From the NCBI RefSeq assembly GCF_000243715.2, contig NZ_AHMO02000004.1:250501-314500 (forward strand): a stretch of DNA of 64,000 nucleotides, given 5' to 3'. The stretch is from Leptospira broomii serovar Hurstbridge str. 5399. Its GTDB lineage: Bacteria > Spirochaetota > Leptospiria > Leptospirales > Leptospiraceae. Under the pieces are notes generated by a model. That model did no database searches. It worked only from the letters and a program-made list of their open reading frames with translations, and was not told the origin of the DNA. Positions 1 through 14,824 of the stretch are shown in pieces (the first letter of the stretch is position 1; each line of letters opens with the position of its first letter). The translations under genes were made by a program, and so were the position numbers.

Positions 1-876
1 ATCATAGCGATAGATTCTGCGAGATTTAAATCGTCCCGATTTCGCTTCATAGAAACTAAAAGCGGCCAACGCATATTCTCCTTCGGAATGAGGAAGAATC
101 GTATCGATATACCATGTATTCCCGTCCGATGCGGAATGTACAATGTCCTTGAAATCGTTGGAATCCAATCTTTGCTTAACTTTTCCCGCCTCGTCGAATA
201 CGCTTAAGCGCATCTCTCCATTAGAGCGATGAAATACAAAGAGTAAATCATTGCGACCTGCTTCAATTCGTTCCACATAGCCGAATGGAATCGATCCGCC
301 GACTCCATCAGAGTAAATCGTTTGAACTAACTTCCCCGAGTCATTGACTTTAAGAATGACCGAAGGTAGAGCCTCTTCCGCATCGGTTCGAAATTCTCCT
401 GATTTCTTTGCAAAAATATTTTCGGGAGCTTTGTCCTGTTTTACGTCTTCTTTCGAAATTCGGGATTGAATGAAGACATCGTCGTTTCGGGAAACCGAAA
501 CAAGGCCGATTCGACCCAGTTTCACGTTGTAAATTTTTGCCTTATCCAAAGTCTTTTCTTTGGGATTTCCGATTACGAACTTGAGTTCGCCCTCGGTTGT
601 GAATGCTTTCACAAGGGATTGTTCGAAATCAGGGATATACATTAAGCCCGAAGCGATCGCAATTTGGTTCGGTACGTTCGTCGGAACTCTATTGACTATG
701 CTAACTTGAAGCTCTTTGATATCCTTTCCTAACTTTACTCTTCCGTAAAGATACGGATTGTAATCATCTACGCGGAATTTAGAGCAAGCCAAATGGATAA
801 TCCCGATTGCGATGAGGAAAATTAAGGGGAAACGGAAGATTGTTTTTTCGTTTTTACTGGGTTTAAATAGATGCAT
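1..876 (-). CDS. Putative lipoprotein, partial (3' end lies outside the window)
   Basis: An open frame runs on the minus strand from ATG at 876 to the window edge, so the C-terminus is missing (292 codons present). The N-terminus has basic residues, a hydrophobic stretch and a lipobox-like IHLAC with Cys31, which predicts a lipoprotein processed by Lgt and signal peptidase II; lgt itself is at 56621-57583. The remainder reads as beta-rich repeats (for example around IYSDGVGGSIPFGYVERIEAG) of the kind seen in propeller-like surface proteins. It diverges from rimP, and I recall a Leptospira lipoprotein of the LIC_12708 type in this position, but that is memory and not a search result. The function is unknown. 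Confidence 0.8.
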   Translation of the reverse strand, partial: MHLFKPSKNEKTIFRFPLIFLIAIGIIHLACSKFRVDDYNPYLYGRVKLGKDIKELQVSIVNRVPTNVPNQIAIASGLMYIPDFEQSLVKAFTTEGELKFVIGNPKEKTLDKAKIYNVKLGRIGLVSVSRNDDVFIQSRISKEDVKQDKAPENIFAKKSGEFRTDAEEALPSVILKVNDSGKLVQTIYSDGVGGSIPFGYVERIEAGRNDLLFVFHRSNGEMRLSVFDEAGKVKQRLDSNDFKDIVHSASDGNTWYIDTILPHSEGEYALAAFSFYEAKSGRFKSRRIYRYD

Positions 877-1177
877 AATTCGAAATGAATCCGAAGCGCG
901 GGAATTCCGCCGATTTGGACGTAAACGGTACCATCCCGAGTATTCCATCAGAAAACAAGCAATTTCGACCAATCTAAGAAATCGTGTCCTCGGATGCGGT
1001 GGATTTTTTACTTTACACTAGGGCTTGTCCCAAATAATTTGAAAGGATATCGGGAACCACCCCATAGTATGGGTAGTAACAAGTCTAAGTTCGACATAAA
1101 AGTGTCGACTTTGACGGGAAACATCTCGCTCTCACAGGCGAGAGAGGCGGTTCAGAGACTCTCTGTAAGGCCGGCAC
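877..1177. other. Divergent intergenic region upstream of the rimP-nusA-infB operon
   Basis: About 300 bases without a convincing gene lie between the divergent lipoprotein and rimP. Short open frames exist but have no ribosome binding site and no family resemblance. Two dyads are visible: TCGACA / TGTCGA with a 6-base gap at 1091-1108, and TCTCGC / GCGAGA with an 8-base loop at 1124-1143. The second is just upstream of rimP and could form a leader hairpin. No clear -35/-10 pair was found. Promoters for both flanking genes must lie here. Confidence 0.5.
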
Positions 1178-1669
<492 letters not shown>

Positions 1670-1671
1670 TT

Positions 1672-3033
1672 ATGGCAGTAAAGAAGAAAGAAGCCGAAGG
1701 CAATCTGTTGGAAGCAATTCAACAATTTTGCGCCGATAAATCCCTGGACCGGGAAGCGGTTATGGGAGTCATACGGGACTCTTTAATTACGGCCTATAAG
1801 AAAAAGTCCGGACTCGACGGTTTGGATGATACGGAAAATCCGATTAAGGTCGAATTCGCCTCGAATAACGAAGGCGATAACGTTGTCATCATTGTTCCAC
1901 GGAAGGTCGTCGATGGAGAACCGAAAGACGGTTTGGAAATTTCTCTCGCGGACGCGAAAGTCACTCATCCGGAAGCCAGGATCGACGAAATATTAGAATT
2001 TAAAGAAAAGCCGATGGAGTTGTCCAGAATTATCTCCAGTCAAGCAAAACAAATGGTCTTCCAACGTCTCCGAGATATGGAGAAAGAGCTTTTATACGAA
2101 GAATATAAAGCGAAGGAAGGAGAACTAACTCACGGTTATTTCCAACGTTGGAAAAAGGACGCTATGTCGATCGACCTCGGAAAAGTGGAAGGCGTCATGC
2201 CTAAACGGGAGCAGAATCCCGGAGAAAAATACCACAGCGGCGACCGTTTAAAAGCGATCATTCAAAGGGTGGAATTAAGACCTCGTGAGCCGATTCCCGT
2301 AATCACTCTTTCTAGAGCTTCCGCCGATTTTGTTAAGAAATTATTTGAAATGGAAATTCCCGAGATCTACGACGGCCTCGTGGAGATTGTCAACGTTGCA
2401 AGGCAACCTTCCATACGAACAAAAGTGGTCGTGCACGCGACTCGCGGAGATATCGATCCTGTGGGAGCTTGCGTTGGGATGAAAGGTGTCCGGATTCAAT
2501 CCATCGTGCGTGAACTCGGAAATGAGAGAATTGATATCGTCCAATATTCCAGCGACCCGACAGAGTTTATCGCGAATGCGATTTCTCCGGCGAAACCGTT
2601 CGATGTAAAGGTGGACACTCAAGGAAGAGAGGCAATGGTGATTGTTCCAGAAGAACAGCTTTCTCTTGCAATCGGAATTAACGGGTCCAACGTAAAGTTA
2701 GCCTCCCAATTGACGGGCTTTCGGATCGATATTAAAACAATTGCACAGTATAACGAAGAATTTTCCTCCCCGGAAGCGCGGGAGAGACTTGAGAAATTAT
2801 TTAGTCCTCCTGCCGAAGAGGAGGAAGACGATGGCGCGACTCCCCTGGAAGACCTTCCCGGTCTTTCTGCTCGCCTAATCGGTCTTTTGCGGAGCGCCGG
2901 TATCAACGACGTAGAAACCTTGATCGAGATCAGTCAGGATGATTTGGCCAAACTCCCAGGAATCGGCCCGACTACCGCGACGCAAATTCTCAAAATTTTG
3001 GCTGAATCAGTGGAGTGGGTGGAAGAGGGTTAA
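1672..3033 (+). CDS. nusA: Transcription termination/antitermination factor NusA
   Basis: NusA binds RNA polymerase and nascent RNA and modulates pausing, termination and antitermination. The 453-residue protein has an N-terminal polymerase-binding domain, an S1 domain, two KH domains (GXXG-type loops in VGMKGVR and IGINGSN) and one C-terminal helix-hairpin-helix unit ending near LPGIGPTTATQIL. The acidic run EEEEDDG separates the KH region from the C-terminal unit. I chose ATG at 1672 because it gives the family-like start MAVKKKE; a TTG two codons upstream at 1666 overlaps the rimP stop and is possible. Coupling with rimP implies co-transcription. Confidence 0.95.
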   Translation: MAVKKKEAEGNLLEAIQQFCADKSLDREAVMGVIRDSLITAYKKKSGLDGLDDTENPIKVEFASNNEGDNVVIIVPRKVVDGEPKDGLEISLADAKVTHPEARIDEILEFKEKPMELSRIISSQAKQMVFQRLRDMEKELLYEEYKAKEGELTHGYFQRWKKDAMSIDLGKVEGVMPKREQNPGEKYHSGDRLKAIIQRVELRPREPIPVITLSRASADFVKKLFEMEIPEIYDGLVEIVNVARQPSIRTKVVVHATRGDIDPVGACVGMKGVRIQSIVRELGNERIDIVQYSSDPTEFIANAISPAKPFDVKVDTQGREAMVIVPEEQLSLAIGINGSNVKLASQLTGFRIDIKTIAQYNEEFSSPEARERLEKLFSPPAEEEEDDGATPLEDLPGLSARLIGLLRSAGINDVETLIEISQDDLAKLPGIGPTTATQILKILAESVEWVEEG

Positions 3034-3102
3034 ATCTCTTCAATCACCCGAATATCGGGTGGGAAACCGGAAGGAACCGCCTTCGCAAGACCAGGAAATT
3101 AT

Positions 3103-5859
<2,757 letters not shown>

Positions 5860-5869
5860 GAGGTCGATT

Positions 5870-6223
5870 TTGAATCCTATCCGTAAAAGGAAGATCGAAG
5901 TGGAGACGGTGAGAACCGTCGCCATGATGATTCTTACCGGAAAGGTGAAGGATCCCAGAGTGCATATGGTTTCCGTTCACCGTTCGGAGTTATCAGACGA
6001 CGCTAGATTCTTGAAAGTGTACGTTACCTCTATCGTGACGGATAAAAAGAAGGAAAAACTGTTGGCGGGATTGAATAGCGCCGCGGGAAAATTTGCAGCG
6101 ACTTTATCGACGAAGTTGAATCTTCGAATGACTCCGAAGATTTCCTTTGTATGGGATGACGAATACATCCAAGGCTTAGATGAATCCCTTCGACTTACGA
6201 GAAAACCCACCAACCCGAACTGA
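5870..6223 (+). CDS. rbfA: 30S ribosome-binding factor RbfA
   Basis: RbfA is a small KH-like protein that binds the 30S subunit near the 5' end of 16S rRNA and is needed for late maturation. The 117-residue protein has the family start NPIRKRKIEVETVRT and the KH-type core with VTSIVTDKKKEKLLAGLNSA, ending in LRMTPKISFVWDD. The start is TTG at 5870, preceded by GAGG; there is no suitable ATG. It follows infB by 10 bases, and its last 44 bases overlap the start of truB in another frame, which suggests translational coupling. Confidence 0.93.
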   Translation: MNPIRKRKIEVETVRTVAMMILTGKVKDPRVHMVSVHRSELSDDARFLKVYVTSIVTDKKKEKLLAGLNSAAGKFAATLSTKLNLRMTPKISFVWDDEYIQGLDESLRLTRKPTNPN

Positions 6224-7106
6224 AATCGGATTCTTACTTCTGGACAAACCTGTGGGAATGACTTCCTCGGACTTGGTCTTGAAGGCAAAGAAATCTCTCG
6301 GCCTGCGGAAAGTAGGACATACCGGCACCCTGGATAAGGCGGCCTCGGGCTTGATGCTTCTTCCAATCGGCTCTTCTACTAGCTTCTCTTCCTTGTTCTT
6401 GACCAAAGAAAAGGAATACATCGCAGAAGTTCAGTTCGGATTCTCTACCGATTCGGGTGACAGGGAAGGTTTGGTTTTGGAAGATTGGGAAATCGAGAAG
6501 ACCAAGGCCTGGCTCATAGAGAATCGTCCTAAATTAGATGCGGTTTTACGAAATGTTCCCGAGTGGGAAGAGCAAACCGCGCCAGAGATCTCCGCCTTAA
6601 AAGTCGGCGGAAAAAGACGGGCCCAGCTTTTTCGGGAGGGCGTGGAAGTTCCGTCAAGCGTTAGGAAGATTAAAATTTACGAATTCGAAGTTCGTAATTT
6701 TGAAGAAACGGGACTCACGATTCGAACGAAGGTTTCGGGCGGTACTTACATTCGAAAGCTTGTAATGGATATTGGGGAGGCATGCGGGCTTCCGATGAGT
6801 CTCAAATCCTTGATTCGTACGAAGGTGGGAAAACTGATGTTGGAGCAGGCCGATGCCTTCGACTCCTTAGAATCAAAAACTGCGAAAATCCATCCTCCTG
6901 AAGAAATCTTGGACATTCCGACCTTAGAAATTCCGGGAACCGAAGTAAAAGACGTTTTTCATGGGAAGAAGATCAAATTGGAATGGATTCCTGCTCAGGA
7001 ATTTCTTCTTACTTCTCCCGAAGGAGAGATCTTGGCTTGGTGTAGACGGGACGGTTTGCCGGGTAGTTTAACCTATAAATATTTAAAGGTCTTCCCTAAA
7101 AATTAG
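6180..7106 (+). CDS. truB: tRNA pseudouridine(55) synthase TruB
   Basis: TruB converts U55 in the T-loop of tRNAs to pseudouridine. The 308-residue protein carries the family block LLDKPVGMTSSD and the catalytic motif HTGTLDKAASGLM with the nucleophilic aspartate at residue 52, plus the downstream SGGTYIRKLVMDIG and SLIRTKVGKL blocks. The ATG at 6180 lies inside the end of rbfA (44-base overlap), an unusually long overlap for this operon. It is followed by 52 bases and then rpsO. Assignment is secure. Confidence 0.95.
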   Translation: MNPFDLRENPPTRTEIGFLLLDKPVGMTSSDLVLKAKKSLGLRKVGHTGTLDKAASGLMLLPIGSSTSFSSLFLTKEKEYIAEVQFGFSTDSGDREGLVLEDWEIEKTKAWLIENRPKLDAVLRNVPEWEEQTAPEISALKVGGKRRAQLFREGVEVPSSVRKIKIYEFEVRNFEETGLTIRTKVSGGTYIRKLVMDIGEACGLPMSLKSLIRTKVGKLMLEQADAFDSLESKTAKIHPPEEILDIPTLEIPGTEVKDVFHGKKIKLEWIPAQEFLLTSPEGEILAWCRRDGLPGSLTYKYLKVFPKN

Positions 7107-7158
7107 CTTGGACGCCCTGCCCTAGCCCCCGAAAATTGGCACAGGTACATTCAAAGCT

Positions 7159-7425
7159 ATGATAACTACGGAAGCAAAGAAGCAAATTATATCCGCATTT
7201 GCAAAAGGAAGCGCAGACACTGGATCCACTGAGGTTCAAGTTGCGCTTCTGGACGCTCGCATTAAGGGTTTAAACGAGCATTTTAAAGGTCACAAGAAAG
7301 ATTTTCATTCTAAAACGGGTTTACTTAAGCTCGTAAGCAAACGTAAGAAATTATTGGAATACCTAAAACGCAAAGATCTAGATCGTTACAAGAAGCTGAT
7401 CGAAACTCTCGGACTACGTAAGTAA
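7159..7425 (+). CDS. rpsO: 30S ribosomal protein S15
   Basis: S15 is a primary 16S rRNA-binding protein of the 30S platform. The 88-residue product shows the family block [20 protein letters not shown], the [25 protein letters not shown] segment and the C-terminal [12 protein letters not shown], all at normal length. It lies between truB and pnp, the conserved position in many bacteria. In other bacteria S15 represses its own mRNA through a leader structure; I could not model such a structure here. Confidence 0.97.
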   Translation: MITTEAKKQIISAFAKGSADTGSTEVQVALLDARIKGLNEHFKGHKKDFHSKTGLLKLVSKRKKLLEYLKRKDLDRYKKLIETLGLRK

Positions 7426-7435
7426 GGTCCGTCTC

Positions 7436-9523
<2,088 letters not shown>

Positions 9524-9529
9524 TCTCAT

Positions 9530-10864
9530 TTGCCGGCGAAATCATCGCCGGCTATTCCTCTCACATTGACTTTAAAAGAAGAACAAACCCATAAGATAGA
9601 GCTACCGAACGGCATCACCGTTCTATTCCAGCGTGCACCCTATACGGTTAGCGTTTCCCTCGGCGTTTATATAAGAATAGGATCCAGATCGGAAAGTCCG
9701 GAAGAAGCAGGTTACTGCCATTTCCTTGAACATATGTTGTTCAAGGACACCCAAAAGAGAACGGCAAAACAGCAAGCCGAAGATTGGGAAAGAGTAGGCG
9801 CCTATTCGAATGCTGCTACTTCTCGGGAATATACCAATTTTTATGCGACTTTAGCATCTCGAGACCTCGAACTCGGATTGGAACTACTTTCGGAAATGAT
9901 GTTTCTTCCTTTGCTTCGAGATCAGGATATAAAGACGGAAGCCGAAGTGGTTTTGGAGGAGATGAAAGGCTATGAAGATTCTCCCGAAGACGGAGTACAT
10001 GATTTTTACTATAATAATTTCTTTCCTGAAAATGCTTTAGGACGGGATATTATCGGAACGGAAAAAAGCATCAAAGCAGTTACTTCAAAATCGCTAAGGA
10101 AATTTTACGAGAAATACTACCACTCGGCAAACATGATTCTTTCTATTTCCGGCGATTATGAACCGGAATGGATTCTCAAAACAGTAGAAAAATATTTTTC
10201 CGTAAAAACGAATCGAAGGCTGACCGCCCATTTTGAAACTCCCCGAAAGGTATTCGGATATTTCCGCAAAGGAAATAAAGAAACTGAACAAGCATACTTT
10301 ATCCTTGGAGGAGAAGGGCGTCCGAGAAGTTTTTACGATGCAACTCGTCTTTCTCTTCTGACTCACATTTTAGGCGGAGGAATGTCTTCTCGGCTTTTCC
10401 AGAAAATTAGAGAAGAGAAGGGGCTCTGCTATAACATTACGAGTTACCCTTCTTCTTATAGCGATATGGGAATTACTTCGATCGTTTGTTCTTCTTCGAA
10501 AGAGAGGTTTTTAGAGTCTATAACATTGATTCTGGAAGAATTACGAATCTTCTTGGATCTAGGAATCACATCAGCGGAACTCTCGGACGCAAAAACGAAT
10601 CACGAAGGAAGTTTATCGATCGGATACGAGCACACCGAAAGTAGGATGAATAATATAGCCTTTCAAGAGATGTACTATGGGAAGTATTACACTTTAGAGG
10701 AACGAATCCGAGAAATTCATTCCGTAACTTTGGATGAATTGAATTCTTTGGCGAAGAAAATTTTCGCGCTTCCTAAATTGCATTTATCCGTCTTGGCAAA
10801 AATGAACGCTAAGGAAGAAGAGAAACTTAAAAAGATCTTCGAATCGTTTTCATATCCGGAGTGA
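9530..10864 (+). CDS. M16-family zinc metallopeptidase
   Basis: Members of this family (insulinase-type, YmxG/PqqL-like) cleave small or unfolded peptides; single-subunit forms of about 420-450 residues are common next to pnp and dut. The 444-residue protein has the inverted zinc motif HFLEH (H64, E67, H68) and the downstream glutamate region EAEVVLEEMKGYEDSPED. The C-terminal non-catalytic half carries the LGGGMSSRLFQKIREEKGLCYN block. The start is a TTG six bases after pnp; the first internal Met is far into the fold, so a TTG start is required. No signal peptide is visible, so a cytoplasmic location is likely. Confidence 0.9.
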   Translation: MPAKSSPAIPLTLTLKEEQTHKIELPNGITVLFQRAPYTVSVSLGVYIRIGSRSESPEEAGYCHFLEHMLFKDTQKRTAKQQAEDWERVGAYSNAATSREYTNFYATLASRDLELGLELLSEMMFLPLLRDQDIKTEAEVVLEEMKGYEDSPEDGVHDFYYNNFFPENALGRDIIGTEKSIKAVTSKSLRKFYEKYYHSANMILSISGDYEPEWILKTVEKYFSVKTNRRLTAHFETPRKVFGYFRKGNKETEQAYFILGGEGRPRSFYDATRLSLLTHILGGGMSSRLFQKIREEKGLCYNITSYPSSYSDMGITSIVCSSSKERFLESITLILEELRIFLDLGITSAELSDAKTNHEGSLSIGYEHTESRMNNIAFQEMYYGKYYTLEERIREIHSVTLDELNSLAKKIFALPKLHLSVLAKMNAKEEEKLKKIFESFSYPE

Positions 10865-10872
10865 AGGACCGC

Positions 10873-11307
10873 ATGAAGATTGCTGTGAAAAAACTGCATA
10901 CCAATGCTAAATTACCCGAAATTAAGACGTCGGGTTCGGCCGGGTATGATTTGTATTCTTGTTTGGAATCTCCGTTGGAACTCCCAGTCGGAGAAGTGAA
11001 GTTGGTGCGAACAGGTTTGGCTTTTGCAATCCCGGACGGGTTCCATTTTGAAATCCGCCCGAGATCGGGATTTTCCACAAAATTCACCATTTTGGTTCCG
11101 AATTCTCCCGGAACGATCGATTCAGATTATCGCGGTGAGCTCATGGTGCCTTTGCTGAACCTAGGAATGACTCCTTATCTTTTGGAAGACGGGGTTCGAA
11201 TCGCTCAGTTGTTGATTCGCAGAACCTGGCTTACTGATTGGGAAATTGTCGAAGAGTTACCCGAAACTGCAAGAGGAGCCGGGGGCTTCGGTAGTACTGG
11301 ATTATAA
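10873..11307 (+). CDS. dut: Deoxyuridine 5'-triphosphate nucleotidohydrolase
   Basis: dUTPase hydrolyses dUTP to dUMP and pyrophosphate, keeping uracil out of DNA and feeding dTMP synthesis. All five motifs of the trimeric family are present: AGYDLYS, RPRSGFSTK, NSPGTIDSDYRGEL with the catalytic aspartate, RIAQLLI and the C-terminal GAGGFGSTG. I chose ATG at 10873 (144 residues), preceded by GAAGGA; a GTG at 10861 that overlaps the peptidase stop codon would add four residues. It is the last gene of the operon before a repeat-rich spacer. Confidence 0.95.
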   Translation: MKIAVKKLHTNAKLPEIKTSGSAGYDLYSCLESPLELPVGEVKLVRTGLAFAIPDGFHFEIRPRSGFSTKFTILVPNSPGTIDSDYRGELMVPLLNLGMTPYLLEDGVRIAQLLIRRTWLTDWEIVEELPETARGAGGFGSTGL

Positions 11308-11336
11308 ATCTAGCGCTCAATCAAATCTATTTGTAG

Positions 11337-11786
11337 ATTCCGAATTCTGTATGAGCTCCCACAGAATCCACGTTTGAAAACTTCTTGCCAGAGGAATAGT
11401 TTTGTGGTAAGGAATTTTCCACCGCTTCGCTCCGGCCCCCGCCCAGGAAGGGTGGGGTGCATTAAGCCAATTCCACTCTCCACTCCAGATTCCGAATTCT
11501 GTAGGAGCTCCCACAGAATTTACGTTTGAAAACTTCTTGCCAGAGGAATAGTTTTGTGGTAGGGAATTTTCCACCGCTTCGCTCCGGCCCCCGCCCAGGA
11601 AGGGTGGGGTGCATTAAGCCAATTCCACTCTCCACTCCAGATTCCGAATTCTGTATGAGCTCCCACAGAATTCACCTTTGAAAACTTCTTGCCAGAGGAA
11701 TAGTTTTGTGGTAAGGAATTTTCCACCGCTTCGCTCCGGCCCCCGCCCAGGAAGGGTGGGGTGCATTAAGCCAATTCCACTCTCCA
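11337..11786. repeat. 152-bp tandem repeat (three copies) between dut and ftsK
   Basis: The block beginning ATTCCGAATTCTGT recurs at 11337, 11489 and 11641, an exact 152-base period, with only a few substitutions between copies; the third copy ends at about 11786. Every copy holds a palindrome with arms TTCTGT / ACAGAA around an AGCT core (11345-11366 and +152, +304). Each also holds a GC-rich hairpin reading CCGCCCAGGAAGGGTGGGG on this strand. Read on the minus strand, this is the same hairpin-then-palindrome order found at 50120, 60242 and 62842. Open frames across it on both strands simply repeat and are not genes. The whole spacer 11308-11912 holds nothing else that I recognise. Confidence 0.93.
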
Positions 11787-11912
11787 AACTCCTGCTTAGT
11801 CCACCGACGTCCTCCCAAAATTGGAATCGCTTCTCCCTTCCTGAAAAAACTACCGATTCCCCATGATTAAGTCTCTTTTCCTTTCTTACTAAGATGCCGA
11901 TTTTTAAGTGGT

Positions 11913-14714
11913 ATGGAACCAAAAGCAGGAATGGACCGCAATATTATTATTTGGGAGAGGGGGCGAGCCGCTTTGCCTTACCTGTTGCTATTTACGGGAA
12001 TTTTCTTAACCCTTTCGCTTGGTTCATTCACGATTGCCGACAACGGTGTTCAATCCAATCTCTTCGGTCGAACCGGACATTATTTGTCTTGGGGAATCCT
12101 GTATTTATTTGGAAATGCGGCTTTCGTACCGGGAATCATGCTGATTTTGACGGGAGGAATCCTTCTCGTACAGCCTAACCAAGATGCGACTACAAAGCTT
12201 CTTACGATTCCTCTCTTCCTGCTCGCGGTTTCGGTTAGCCTAAATGTTTTCGGAAATCCTTCTACGATTCCTTTCGCAGCTAACGGTGGTGTTCTCGGCC
12301 AAGCACTTGCGGTAGCCTTAGAGTATATTCTTGGCGCGACCGGACGATTGTTGATTCATTTCGTTATTTATTTCTACGGGATTCTCGTTTATTTGAATGA
12401 ATCTCCTATTCATTTTCTAGGTAGAATCATGGCTCAGGGGGGATTTTCTCTCTCTGATTGGAAAAAGCAATGGTTGGCGGGTTATCGCCAACCGTTGGGG
12501 GAAGAAAGAGAACCTTATACACGACTCTTTCCGGAAGCCCCCTCGTCCCCGATCGCGGAAAATATCACTAAGCTCATGAAGACCTGGAAAAGGCCGAGCT
12601 CCGAATTTTCTGAATCGGAAGTCCCTCCTTGGTTTAAACGGGAAACGGTTTCTCCTAACGGAAACTCCTTATATTCCATTCCTCGTTCCCCGGAAACATC
12701 CGAAAGAAAAAGCGCGAATTCCTTACTGCAAAGAGAAGCTACCGCTTCGGTATCTACCTACGATTCCAAAATTCGTTACAAAAACTCGGGTCTTTTGGAC
12801 GGATTTTTCGAGGAAGATAGAAAAGTATTTCAGTTCAGAAGCGCTTCCCCAGATTTATTAGAAAAAGTTTATGGGTCTCCGGTAAAGGATGAATCCCGTG
12901 ATAGAGGCAGATGGGAACTTCTTGATCTCAGGACGAATGTGCCGGCTGAAGTCGAGGATGTGGAGCCCGATTCGGTAGAACCGTCGAAAGTCACCGAGTC
13001 TAATCCCGCGACGATGACCGCTTCTTCCGATATGTCGGAACCTCCCGATTTTACCGAGTCTGAAACGGAATGGGAGGAGGATGAAGATCTTTCCGAAGAA
13101 CATATCTTGGAAGATGACGGTGACCAAGATTTCGAGGAAGAAGCAGAAAACGATTCAAGTATATCAGAACCTTCTACTGTAGCTCCTCCGATAGAGGTGA
13201 TTCCCGCCGTAGTTAAGGAAAAAGTTTTTCTTCCCGAAGTCATCGTTAGTAAACCTAAGCAGGCTGAGCTTCCGTTTACACCCGTTTCTATGGTCCCGAT
13301 ATTTCGCTCGAAAAGATCCGTATATCACATTCCTTTAAACAGATTACATACGAATCCGACGAAAGTCCATGAGGCTCTATTCAAAGTCGAATCGGAGAAA
13401 GTGGCTTTCGAAATTGTGAACGCTCTGAAAGTTTACGGATATGAAACCAAAGTCGTCGCTTGGGAAAGAGGACCGATTATTACCCGCTACGAACTGACTC
13501 CTCCACCTGGGGTGAAGCTAGGTAGAATCACGTCCTTAACGGATGAACTCAGAATGTACCTTGCGGTCAAGAATGTTCGAATCGTGGCGCCTATACCAGG
13601 AAAATCCACGATCGGGATCGAAGTTCCGAATAAACATCGCGAGGACGTTTTGTTAGGGGATATTTTACGCTCTTCTTTGGTTCCAAAAGCGAAGAAGGAT
13701 TTGAATATCATCATCGGAAAGGATATTTCAGGTAAGTTAGTCTCTATCGATTTGAATAAACTCCCGCACCTCCTTGTAGCAGGAACGACCGGCTCCGGTA
13801 AATCGGTTTGTTTGAACTCTATGATCGCCTCCCTTGTATTGAATCTTTCTCCCGAGGAAGTTCGTTTTATCATGGTAGACCCCAAGATGGTGGAGTTAAC
13901 CCTCTTTGAAGATATTCCGCATCTATTAATGCCGGTCATTAAAGACGCGAGAAAGGCGACAAAAGCATTGGCTTGGGTAATCCAAGAAATGGAATCTCGC
14001 TATGAAGCGGTCTCCCAATTGAAGTGCCGTGATTTTAGATCTTATAACGAAAAAGTGGAGGATTATTATCATAAAGAAGGCTATTCAAAAATGCCTTACA
14101 TAGTCGTATTCATAGACGAGTTGGCCGACTTGATGATGGTATCCGGGAAGGACTTGGAGGATGCAATCACGCGGATCAGCCAAAAATCCAGAGCAGTAGG
14201 CATTCATTTAGTGATGGCGACTCAGAGGCCGTCCGTCGACGTCATAACAGGTTTAATTAAGGCTAACTGTCCTGCTCGAATCGCTTTTCATGTGGCTCAA
14301 AAGACTGATTCTAAAATTATTTTAGATATGAACGGAGCCGAATCTCTTCTGGGAAAAGGGGATATGCTGTATAAATCGCCGACTTCGGCGGATTTGGCAA
14401 GAATCCAAGCGCCTTATATTTCCGAAGAAGAGATAGAAAAGATCGTCGAAGAAGCGAAGAGATATGGTTCACCCACATATGTGGAATTGGATTTCGGGGA
14501 AGAAACTGAAACGGATTCCGCCGACGAAATGGACGAGGAGTTGTTCGGGAAAGCCTGGGATATCGTTCGAATCGAACGAAAAGCAAGCGCAAGCTATCTT
14601 CAGAGAAAGTTAAAAATCGGATATAACCGGGCAGCCAGAATCATGGAATTGATGGAAGAACGGGGATATGTTACGCCTATCCTCGGCTCAAAAGGCCGTG
14701 AAATTCTGAGATAG
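11913..14714 (+). CDS. ftsK: DNA translocase FtsK/SpoIIIE
   Basis: FtsK is a septum-anchored, ATP-driven DNA pump that clears and resolves the chromosome terminus during division. The 933-residue protein has about four N-terminal membrane segments (residues about 20-175), a linker very rich in acidic residues and Ser/Pro/Thr (about 330-430), then the motor domain with Walker A GTTGSGKS at 624-631, Walker B-like IVVFIDELADLM and MATQRPSVDVITG. The C-terminal gamma winged-helix (RIERKASASYLQRKLKIGYNRA region) reads KOPS-type DNA sequences in relatives. The start is ATG at 11913; a second ATG six codons later is possible. It heads a run of co-directional genes. Confidence 0.95.
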   Translation: MEPKAGMDRNIIIWERGRAALPYLLLFTGIFLTLSLGSFTIADNGVQSNLFGRTGHYLSWGILYLFGNAAFVPGIMLILTGGILLVQPNQDATTKLLTIPLFLLAVSVSLNVFGNPSTIPFAANGGVLGQALAVALEYILGATGRLLIHFVIYFYGILVYLNESPIHFLGRIMAQGGFSLSDWKKQWLAGYRQPLGEEREPYTRLFPEAPSSPIAENITKLMKTWKRPSSEFSESEVPPWFKRETVSPNGNSLYSIPRSPETSERKSANSLLQREATASVSTYDSKIRYKNSGLLDGFFEEDRKVFQFRSASPDLLEKVYGSPVKDESRDRGRWELLDLRTNVPAEVEDVEPDSVEPSKVTESNPATMTASSDMSEPPDFTESETEWEEDEDLSEEHILEDDGDQDFEEEAENDSSISEPSTVAPPIEVIPAVVKEKVFLPEVIVSKPKQAELPFTPVSMVPIFRSKRSVYHIPLNRLHTNPTKVHEALFKVESEKVAFEIVNALKVYGYETKVVAWERGPIITRYELTPPPGVKLGRITSLTDELRMYLAVKNVRIVAPIPGKSTIGIEVPNKHREDVLLGDILRSSLVPKAKKDLNIIIGKDISGKLVSIDLNKLPHLLVAGTTGSGKSVCLNSMIASLVLNLSPEEVRFIMVDPKMVELTLFEDIPHLLMPVIKDARKATKALAWVIQEMESRYEAVSQLKCRDFRSYNEKVEDYYHKEGYSKMPYIVVFIDELADLMMVSGKDLEDAITRISQKSRAVGIHLVMATQRPSVDVITGLIKANCPARIAFHVAQKTDSKIILDMNGAESLLGKGDMLYKSPTSADLARIQAPYISEEEIEKIVEEAKRYGSPTYVELDFGEETETDSADEMDEELFGKAWDIVRIERKASASYLQRKLKIGYNRAARIMELMEERGYVTPILGSKGREILR

Positions 14715-14824
14715 ATTGAGTGGATTTTAGGCTTCCGGGTTTTTCCCCGGGAAAAAAGAAACCAAGTGACAGGCGGGCCGATACTCTCCATCCTGGAAAA
14801 AAAATCTCGGCTTTTTTCTTGAAA

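Noticed and set aside
7136..7153. Sigma-54 promoter before rpsO (TTGGCACAGG...)
   Set aside because: The -24 half is present but the correctly spaced -12 TTGC element is missing, and the gene is inside an operon.
11337..11786. CRISPR array
   Set aside because: The repeat unit is 152 bases with no unique spacers and there are no cas genes in the window.
11317..11922. Minus-strand open frames with repeated segments such as NYSSGKKFS and NAPHPSWAGAGAKRW
   Set aside because: Direct translation of the 152-bp tandem repeat; no start context, no domain, and the sequence repeats exactly with the DNA period.
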